Shown one piece after another: positions 59,318-64,000 of a DNA stretch of 64,000 bases. Positions within the stretch are counted from its first letter, which is position 1; every line of letters begins with the position of its first letter. A program made the position numbers and the translations under genes. This DNA is from Arcuatula senhousia (lineage: Eukaryota; Mollusca; Bivalvia; Mytilida; Mytilidae), in assembly GCA_963971305.1 (NCBI GenBank), contig OZ020316.1:14898745-14962744 (forward strand), read 5' to 3'. Below the pieces are notes generated by a model. It was given only the letters and a program-made list of their open reading frames with translations. It did not search any database and was not told where the DNA came from.

Positions 59318-60234
59318 ACAAGAGTTAACACTAAAGTATGTCTCGCCTGCCGGCACCATCAGAAACAATTATTCTTTCTTACTTCCACTATATTTTGAAT
59401 TCACATGGATTTTCAGTTTCTGAGATCATAAAATGTTTATAGAACTTAAACATTGCAAATATATGCATTAAAAATAATCAAAGTCACTCAACCGGAAAAC
59501 CAAGGTCAAGGTCAAAAGATGGTGATGCAACTGTGCTAAGCTACTACTGGGGCATATGCATACCAAGTTTCATTAACCTAGGACCTATAGTTCTTGAGAT
59601 ATGGAGGTGCTCGCAAAACTTTTCCATTGCTATTATATGTATTGAAAATTGTCAAAGTCACTCAACCGGAAAATAAAGGTCAAGGTCAAAAGATGGGGAT
59701 GCAACTGTGCTAAGCTACTACTGGGGCATATGCATACCAAGTTTCATCAACCTAGGACCTATAGTTCTTGAGATATGGAGGTGCTCGCAAAACTTTTCCA
59801 TTGCTATTATATGTATTGAAAATTGTCAAAGTCACTCAACCGGAAAATAAAGGTCAAGGTCAAAAGATGGGGATGCAACTGTGCTAAGCTTCTACTGGGG
59901 CATATGCATACCAAGTTTCATCAACCTAGGACCTATAGTTCTTGAGATATGGAGGTGCTCGCAAAACTTTTCCATTGCTATTATATGTATTGAAAATTGT
60001 CAAAGTCACTCAACCGGAAAATCAAGGTCAAGGTCAAAAGATGGGGATGCAATTGTGCTAAGCTTCTACTGGGGCATATGCATACCAAGTTTCATCAACC
60101 TAGGACCTATAGTTCTTGAGATATGGAGGTGCTCATAAAACTTTTCCAAAAAGTTAACGCCGCCGTCGCCGCCGCCGCCGCTGCCGCCGGTAAAGTAACA
60201 CCTATGTCCTGCTCTGCTTCGCAGGCGAGACAAA
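59318..60234 (-). mobile_element. Family D repeat with four tandem units, minus orientation
   Basis: Bounded by ACAAGAGTTAACACTAAAG with TGTCTCGCC inside at the left and 'gcaggcgagaca' at the right. The core holds four units of about 174 bp, each with 'tcactcaaccgg', 'gtgctaagct' and 'ttgagatatggaggtgctc', then a (GCC)n run. Read on the minus strand it ends CTCTTGT, like family A. Its open frames repeat with the unit and are not genes. Confidence 0.6.
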
Positions 60235-60528
60235 AACTACATATGGGTTTTGTGCATAAATTTTATAAATGCTTTTGAGAGTTTATTTTAGAAATGATTA
60301 ACATGGATTGTGACTTTTGAATCATAAACAGAACATTGCAGTGCTTTTGTTATGTTTTTTGTTTTTGTTTTTTTTGTTTTTGTTTTTTTAAGAGTTGAGA
60401 CTAAGTTACGGTTGGTTCCAATATGTCTTAAGACTTGTAGGATTACCTTGTATAAAATAGTCATATTTTATGAAGTGAAAATCCAAGTTGATGTGAAAAG
60501 TTTTTCAGCAAGGTAGCCTCTTGATTTT

Positions 60529-60898
60529 TGTCTCGCCGGTGAAGCATAGTGGGACATAGGAGTTACTTTACCGGCGGCGGTGGCGTTAACCTTATGGAAA
60601 AATTTTATGAGCACCTCCATATCTCAAGAACTATAAGTCCTAGGTTGATGAAACTTGGTATGCAAGTAGCTTAGCACAGTTACATCCCCATCTTTTGACC
60701 TTGACCTTGATTTTCTAGTTGAGTGACTTTGATTATTTTTATTGCATATATTTGCAATGTTTTAGTTCTATAAACATTTTTTGATCTCAGAAACTGAAAA
60801 TCCATGTAAATTCAAAATATAGTGGAAGTAAGAAAGAATAATTTAATTGTTTCTAATGGTGCCAGCAGGCGAGACATACTTTAGTGTTAACTCTTGTT
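60529..60898 (+). mobile_element. Family D repeat, single unit, plus orientation
   Basis: Inverted partner of the previous element, from TTGTCTCGCCGG, through (GGC)n and one 174-bp unit, to 'ggcgagacatactttagtgttaactcttgtt'. The pair forms a large inverted repeat separated by about 290 bp. Confidence 0.6.
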
Positions 60899-63800
60899 TG
60901 TATACAGCATGGGATGGGATTTAATTGCAAGTCCTTCTCTTTTTCTTCTTGTAGAAAGAAATTTGTCAATTTTTGGCTGTGAAGGATGTTAATCAGTTTT
61001 TAAATGAAGATATTGAACTTACCAAAGTGTTGATATTCTTAAACACACCATTTCTAAAAGTTAAAAATTACATTCTATGTCTGAATCAGAGTATTGTATT
61101 GTAATTTAAAGTTTGAAATATTTCAATTGAATGTGATGAAATTTGCTTGAAATTAATTTGCAACTGTGAAGTTGAAATGGGTTTTACATAGATATTTCTA
61201 TGTTTATATTATAAATAAATGGTATTTTTAATATTTTGATGTTGAAATGTCTACAAAATATGGTTTATGAGGCTCCCGCAGGGTTAAAATCGACCTGCGA
61301 CCTCGAGCCATTTTAGAGCCGACTTCCGACCTAGAGGCTTTTAAAAACGACCTACGACCTTGTATTCATGGAAAAATCGACCTCCGACTTTTCCTATTTT
61401 AAAAACGACCTCCTTGGGTCTCCTTGTTTAGCAGGACTTACTGCGGTTTTTCTCAATTTAAATTACTCGGCCGTTGCTTAACGGCGAACGTACTATAGTA
61501 ATTTGGTTGTCAGATATATCTAGAATAATCGGAATATCCTCATTGCGTATTGGGTAGTGGATGTAAAACACCGACATTGCCGCGCGGAAACTGGTTTCCT
61601 TCATTGTATTTCTATTTCTGTAAAGATCCCTTTTTATGCATTCTTACAAGTACCAGTTAAAAACTTTAAAAGCGGAACGATTTGAATACTCATGTCACTC
61701 ATGACAGCAACCGTGCTTTTAGACTGATGCTGCCAACTTTTTTTGGTTGGGTTGGAAGAGAAAGTGGCTCAACAGTGGTGGCATAGATTACCACTTGCGA
61801 ATATCCGGTCTATTTCATCATTGGACTTAAAAAAAAACCAATCTTATAAGCAAAACAGAGACCAGGTTTACAACAATAGGGATGGACAAGAGCAAATGCG
61901 AGGTGGGGGAAATATCCATAACAAAAAGAAAACACAAAACCCAAACTGGTACCAAGATTCCAGAAAAGACCTACCTTATAGCGGACGATAAGGATTGGAA
62001 TTTATGGAGGGACTGTTTGGCAGTAGACTCAGACAACTATGTCTATGAACTTAAAGGTATTCTTGAAACTTCGTACCCTAATTTCTCACAAACATGTTTG
62101 CCAATTGTCAAAGGCGGACCTAGGACCGGCGTACCGGGCGCGCGCCCCAACGTTTGACAGAAAAATTTGGTTAAGTACTGTATGAAACAAGAGGTCCCAG
62201 AATTTTTTTTTATAATTGCGCGCCCCCTGGTTAGAAAATTTCTGGATCCGCCACAGATTGTATTGGCAACAATTGGGTCAGTTGGCAATGTACCAGGTGA
62301 AAATGTCGCATAACATAAAAAAAAACTATACATGACGGACCATGATGATGTTTTCATGCCCGTAACGTACACAGGGAGGGGGTGCGAGGATGCGTACGTG
62401 AACCGGCACCCCCTTTGGTCCCCTATATATTTTTTTCAAATTTATAGGGGATACCTAAATTTCAGAACAATTCGCACCCCCGATTGATAAATCATTTGTT
62501 CAAGCCTTGTTTCCAATTTTATTACTAGATGCCTGCTTTGTTTCAAGTTCTAAAGACAGTGGTAAATTATAACCCATTGGCACATCTTTTATTTCAAAAT
62601 TACTACCCATTGATATATTATTAAGGGGGTACAGAACACTAAAGGCTAAAATTAAAATTGTGTCCTTTAGTTTTTTTCTCTATTGGGTAAGTAGATGGGT
62701 AAAAATATTTTGTCTAACGTGTATGATAGGTCTGATTTAGTGTCTTAGTAAATAAAACTACAATTAATCAAAAAGATGATATTTTACAACAAATTTCATC
62801 ATAAAGAAATTTTGTAATGTTGACAATATTGAATAAAATTTCCAAAAAAAAAAAATCTCAACAAATATATACATGCAGTCAGTCAGTTGGGGACTAAGGG
62901 CACTAAGTGACAAACTATTTTGGAGGGTCGATAGCAGAACAGTAAGCATTCAATATTTTAATCTAATTAAGAAATTGTTCGTTAGATTAAAAATCTACCT
63001 TTTTGCAAATTGTCATAAAAAGATTCTATTTTGAAATTATGGCATAGGCATTTTGACATATTTTTTGTGTTTTCATGCCCCCGCGACGACATGTCGGGGG
63101 GCATTATTTAAGTTTTACTCATGTCCGTCCGTACGTCCGTCCGTCCGTACGAATTTCCGTCAAGCTTTTGTGACAGTGGAATCTTTGGACTTTCAAAATT
63201 AAATTAAATTTATAGACTTTATCAACTACAGTGAAATTTATTTGGACTTTATAATGTGCTATGATTTTGTTATAAACTTTATTGAGTATTTTGCAATTAA
63301 TCGAAAAGTCAATTATTTAAATTTTATTATTTACAAATTATTTTCTCATGAAAAAGTTTTAAAGGATTATCTTTCAAAATTCTTATTAATCGGAAGTGTC
63401 GCTTTATCATTTATTTAATCCGCTAGTCGCTTTATTTTGATTGAGACATTTTAAGTAATTTCTTGTTTCGTATCCGGTCTTGTTCAAACGTAAAAAGGTT
63501 TATAATCCTCTTTTGTCAATTTAGTGCTATTTGTATGTTTAATTAATCTATTGTCAAATTCTAATGTAATCTATGTTTAAAAGTTGTAACTGAAGTCTTG
63601 TACTTCAGTTGGAGTCAGGCTGTTAACTGACAACACCCAGCTAGTCGAAAATAAAGTTAAAGTCATCCTGAAAATTGTCTTTGTTTTGCGAGAAAAAGTG
63701 GTTCAGCCAAAGTTTATAATTTTGTTGTACAATTGTGGTTCTGGCAAAAGATCCAGGGTTCAGCAACGGGACAAGTTGCAAAGTAAAAATTGAAGTTGCG

Positions 63801-64000
63801 CAGTAAATTCATTTAAGTAACCAGGAAGGTTAAGTTCATGTGTTACTCTTTTCTCAGAAACCGTAAATGGGAATGACTTGAAACTTAATAGGATGGTTCA
63901 GTATGACAAACTATGCGTCCTAAGCGAATTTTAAACATGTCGGACATCTACGTCCTGTTTGGCGCTGGGTCGATACCAAAATCAACTTGAAACTTAGTAA
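60899..64000. other. Window end: repeats only, no exon recognised
   Basis: At 61260-61420 a short array of 'cgacctNcgacct' text is seen. A MITE-like unit with GGCGGA...TCCGCC ends lies at 62105-62262. From 63075 a repeat begins with the hairpin CCCCCGCGACGACATGTCGGGGG and (GTCC)n, the family seen at 39895. Frames at 61743-62157 have no recognisable domain. The LDLa 18 intron may run through all of this. Confidence 0.45.

Noticed and set aside
59881..60138. 85-codon open frame
   Set aside because: Spans two tandem units of family D and repeats the same peptide; repeat-derived.
61743..62157. Two overlapping frames of 82 and 91 codons
   Set aside because: No recognisable domain, no splice sites fitting the gene, and the second runs into a MITE-like repeat. 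Left as unassigned.

Overview
This is AT-rich animal DNA with long introns and many repeats. The repeat families (elements opening AGCTCACCTG, a hammerhead-type repeat with a GAAACGCGCGTC motif, tandem-repeat cores) and the gene content point to a bivalve mollusc, plausibly a mussel relative. That assignment comes from remembered repeat families, not a search. No tRNA, rRNA, CRISPR or prokaryotic feature was seen.

One large plus-strand gene occupies most of the window. I reconstructed 23 exons between 14140 and 58176 by chaining splice sites and reading frame. They encode a SEA domain (2 exons), a roughly 169-residue beta-rich module I cannot name (1 exon), 18 LDL-receptor class A (LDLa) modules and two Ig domains, each Ig split by a phase-0 intron. 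Almost every other junction is phase 1, the signature of exon shuffling. The order is SEA, unnamed module, LDLa 1-9, Ig1, LDLa 10-16, Ig2, LDLa 17-18. SEA plus LDLa plus Ig is the architecture of perlecan (HSPG2, trol, UNC-52), a secreted basement-membrane proteoglycan. The 5' end (signal peptide) and the 3' end (laminin-type regions) were not found and probably lie outside the window.

A second, apparently complete gene lies antisense inside the intron between Ig2 and LDLa17 (53457 down to 49376). Five exons join without a frame break into a 525-residue protein with a DZIP3-type HEPN domain followed by an NHL/TRIM-like beta-propeller. Proteins of this type are expanded in bivalves and usually linked to innate immunity. 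A perfect kappaB-type decamer and a TATA-like box lie just upstream of its first ATG.

The flanks (1-14139, 58177-64000) and introns hold mobile DNA: a young LTR element with no coding capacity (9779-11898); a 5'-truncated LINE with an intact 476-codon ORF (37118-38548) inserted in another repeat; a TIR element with a 6-bp target duplication (4471-6996); an RT-containing inverted-repeat element (7128-8747); several Helitron/HINE-like families with tandem cores and terminal hairpins; TTAA-flanked and other MITEs; and foldbacks.

The most unusual pattern is that at least eight exons of the perlecan-like gene have partial tandem copies beside them. These carry half an exon plus its splice donor, or an acceptor plus the exon start, in every state from near-identical (LDLa5 with 8 extra copies, LDLa18 with 3) to decayed.
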